A DNA stretch of 7,010 nt from Anaerolineales bacterium UBA1429. GTDB lineage: Bacteria; Chloroflexota; Anaerolineae; UBA1429. The DNA lies in NCBI GenBank assembly GCA_002329325.1, contig DCTX01000029.1:1849-8858 (forward strand), read 5' to 3'. Position numbers and translations under genes: made by a program. How positions within the stretch are numbered: position 1 is the stretch's first letter; each line of letters begins with the position of its first letter. Shown piece after piece: positions 4,996 to 7,010 of the stretch. Under the pieces are notes generated by a model. That model searched no databases, was not told the origin of the DNA, and saw only the letters and a list, made by a program, of their open reading frames with translations.

Positions 4996-7010
4996 GTGCC
5001 GCCTCATACAGAGCAGTTCGTGCTCGACAACGGTCTCAAGGTGATCCTGCAGGAGAGCCACTCCGCCCCGGTGGTGAGCACCTGGCTCTGGTACCGCGTT
5101 GGCAGCCGCAACGAGATGAACGGATTGACCGGCCTCTCCCACTGGGTCGAGCACATGCTCTTCAAGGGGACGGAGCGTTACCCTAAGGGCAGCATCATGC
5201 GCCTGGTGACCCGCAACGGCGGTTATGTCAATGCCATGACCAGCCAGGACTATACCACCTACTACTGCACCCTCGCCAGCGACCGCGCCCATCTCGCCCT
5301 GGATTTCGAGGCCGACCGCATGAGCGGGGCCCTGTTCGACCCAGAGGACGTCGAGATCGAGCGCACAGTGATCGTGGCCGAGCGCGAGGGTGAGGAGAAC
5401 GACCCCTTCTCCGTCCTGATGGAGGAGATGTCCGCCGCGGCGTTCCGCCAGCATCCCTATCACCACCAGACCATCGGCTGGAAGGATGACCTGCTGCGCA
5501 TCACTCGCGACGATCTGTACGCCCACTATCGCCGGTTCTATGTGCCCAACAACGCCGTGCTGGTGCTGGCGGGCGATATCGATGCGCGGGCCTACGGGCG
5601 CCTGGTGCAGGAGCGCTTTGGGAGCATCCCGCCCGGCCCCACGCCGGATACGCCCATCCGCCCCGAGCCGCCCCAGCGCGGCGAGCGCCGCGTGAACCTG
5701 CGCATGCCGGGCGCCGCGCCCAGCGTCCATCTCTCCTACCATGCGCCGGCCACGTCGCACCCGGATTTCGTGCCCCTCACCATCGTGGACGCCATCCTCT
5801 CGGGTGGCAAGGCCATGTTCTCCTTCGGGGGCAGCCAGGCGCGCAGCGCCCGCCTCTACCGGGCTCTGGTGGAGACGGAGCTGGCCTCCTCCACCAGCAG
5901 CGACTATCAGCCCAGCCTGGATCCGTTCCTCTTTTCGCTGGATGCCACCGTGCGCGAGGGCGTGGATCCCGAGGCGGTGGAGAAGGCCCTCCTGCACGAG
6001 ATCGCACGCCTGCAAGAGACGCCCGTAGACTCGCACGAGCTCCAGGTCGCCATCCGCCAGACCCAGGCCCACTTTGCCTATAGCACCGAGAGCGTCACCA
6101 GCCAGGCGCTGACTCTAGGCTGCCTGGAGATGGTAGATCACCACGAACGCATGGACACCATGCTGGAGGAGCTGAGCCAGGTGATCCCGGCCGACGTGGT
6201 GCGGGTAGCCCAGCGCTACCTGGTGCCCGAGGAATCCACCGTGGGGTGGTATATCCCCACCGACGAGACCGCCGAGGACGAGCCGGAGGAAGGGCGCGGC
6301 CTGCGCGCGTGGGCCCTCAAGCGGGGGCTGCGCGGCTACACCGGCACGCCGCAGATCGTAGGGGCCGCCACGTTCGCCCGCGCCACTCTGGGCAACGGCA
6401 TCACCGTCATGGTGCAGGAGCGCCCCACCAGCTCGGCCGTGACGGTGGCGGGCCAGCTTCGGGCCGGCAGCTATCTGGACGAGACCGAGAACCAGGGGAT
6501 CACGGCCCTCACCGCCTCGATGCTGCGCAGGGGCACCGAACGACACACCTTTCAGGAGCTCAACGTCGCCCTGGACAATGTGGGCGCGTCCTTCAACTTC
6601 TTGGCGGGCAGGGACGAGATCAGCTTTGGCGGGCGCGCCCTGGGCGCCGACTGCGCCTTGCTGATCGACTTGATGGCCGAGATGCTGACCTGCCCGACAT
6701 TCCCGGAGGAGGAGCTGGCTCGTCGGCGTGGCCAACTGCTCACCCGCATGGGCGAGCTGGACATGGAGACCGGCTATCGGGCGAGCCGCGCCTTTATCGA
6801 GGGGATGTACACAGCCCAGCACCCCTATGGCCGCCTGGTGTTGGGCACGCGCGAAAGCATCGAGCGCATGGACCGCGAGGCCCTGCTGCAGCACTATGCG
6901 CGGCACGTGGGCCCTCAGGGGGCTGTGGTGAGCGTCGTGGGGGCGGTGCACGCTCCGGAGGTGCTAGAGAGGCTGGAGGCCGCCTTGGGCCGGTGGCTGC
7001 CTGATAGCGC
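4996..7010 (+). CDS. Tandem M16 (pitrilysin-type) zinc metallopeptidase, first 671 residues (gene runs past the window end)
   Basis: This protein is a fused pair of M16 units. Such proteins form a clam-shell chamber and degrade or process peptides. The first unit has the inverted zinc motif HWVEH (His49, Glu52, His53) in GLSHWVEHMLFKGT, and Glu129 in the ERTVIVAERE stretch at the right distance for the third ligand. An M16_C-like segment follows (about 175-410). After a charged linker (about 422-450) a second unit starts near 458. Its equivalent motif reads GITALTASMLRRGT, so the zinc site is lost. Residues 153-193 (HPYHHQTIGW...) and 609-649 (HPYGRLVLGT...) align without gaps, showing the internal duplication. 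No signal peptide is seen, so it is probably cytoplasmic. The start is GTG at 4996, with AAGGGGG (4984-4990) 5 nt before it. A full length near 850-950 aa is expected. It stands alone behind its own promoter. Confidence 0.93.
   Translation, partial: MPPHTEQFVLDNGLKVILQESHSAPVVSTWLWYRVGSRNEMNGLTGLSHWVEHMLFKGTERYPKGSIMRLVTRNGGYVNAMTSQDYTTYYCTLASDRAHLALDFEADRMSGALFDPEDVEIERTVIVAEREGEENDPFSVLMEEMSAAAFRQHPYHHQTIGWKDDLLRITRDDLYAHYRRFYVPNNAVLVLAGDIDARAYGRLVQERFGSIPPGPTPDTPIRPEPPQRGERRVNLRMPGAAPSVHLSYHAPATSHPDFVPLTIVDAILSGGKAMFSFGGSQARSARLYRALVETELASSTSSDYQPSLDPFLFSLDATVREGVDPEAVEKALLHEIARLQETPVDSHELQVAIRQTQAHFAYSTESVTSQALTLGCLEMVDHHERMDTMLEELSQVIPADVVRVAQRYLVPEESTVGWYIPTDETAEDEPEEGRGLRAWALKRGLRGYTGTPQIVGAATFARATLGNGITVMVQERPTSSAVTVAGQLRAGSYLDETENQGITALTASMLRRGTERHTFQELNVALDNVGASFNFLAGRDEISFGGRALGADCALLIDLMAEMLTCPTFPEEELARRRGQLLTRMGELDMETGYRASRAFIEGMYTAQHPYGRLVLGTRESIERMDREALLQHYARHVGPQGAVVSVVGAVHAPEVLERLEAALGRWLPDS

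Noticed and set aside
4951..6072. A 373-codon open frame antisense to the M16 peptidase gene (and another at 6115-6951)
   Set aside because: The plus strand encodes an intact zinc motif and an internal duplication; the antisense products are composition shadows.
1..7010. A new defence, mobile or biosynthetic system
   Set aside because: I looked for transposase, recombinase, reverse transcriptase, CRISPR repeats, toxin-antitoxin pairs and defence-type enzymes on both strands and found none. The genes are housekeeping or metabolic in type.

Overview
The window is GC-rich bacterial DNA with short spacers and strong Shine-Dalgarno sites. It carries six protein genes, of which the first and last run off the window ends. 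The gene set and protein style (a GTP-type PEP carboxykinase, a fused tandem M16 peptidase, an enolase-superfamily sugar-acid enzyme) suggest Chloroflexota, perhaps Anaerolineae or a relative. That placement is a weak inference from the look of the proteins; no marker gene settles it.

Layout. Bases 1-250 (minus strand) encode the first 83 residues of an EF-G-type translational GTPase. Bases 251-911 form a divergent regulatory spacer. It holds a perfect-consensus sigma70-type promoter (TTGACA-N17-TATAAT) pointing at the EF-G gene with a leader of about 225 nt. On the other side it holds weaker promoter candidates, an attenuator-like hairpin and a perfect 14-bp palindrome in front of pckG. Bases 912-2702 (plus) encode a complete 596-aa GTP-dependent PEP carboxykinase, followed by a 15-bp perfect stem-loop. 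Bases 2805-3014 (plus) encode a 69-aa S4-domain RNA-binding protein. Its stop codon shares the four bases CTAG with the stop of the convergent GNAT acetyltransferase gene (3011-3484, minus). The GNAT gene lies 9 bp downstream of an enolase-superfamily dehydratase-like gene (3494-4627, minus) and forms a two-gene operon with it, driven by a good promoter at 4659-4687. Bases 4628-4995 are a second divergent spacer, with several nested inverted repeats and an extended -10 promoter for the last gene. That gene (4996 to the window end, plus) is a tandem M16 zinc metallopeptidase starting at GTG; the first half carries the HxxEH zinc site and the second half has lost it.

How the genes fit together. 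This looks like ordinary housekeeping and central-metabolism DNA: translation (EF-G, S4 protein), gluconeogenesis or anaplerosis (pckG), sugar-acid catabolism (enolase-superfamily enzyme), small-molecule or protein acetylation (GNAT) and peptide turnover (M16). Apart from the enolase/GNAT pair, no two genes clearly share a pathway. I see no mobile element, CRISPR array, tRNA, rRNA or defence system. The points worth a second look are regulatory (the EF-G promoter and leader, the pckG leader, the structured 4681-4871 spacer), plus the type of EF-G and the unassigned substrate of the enolase-superfamily enzyme.
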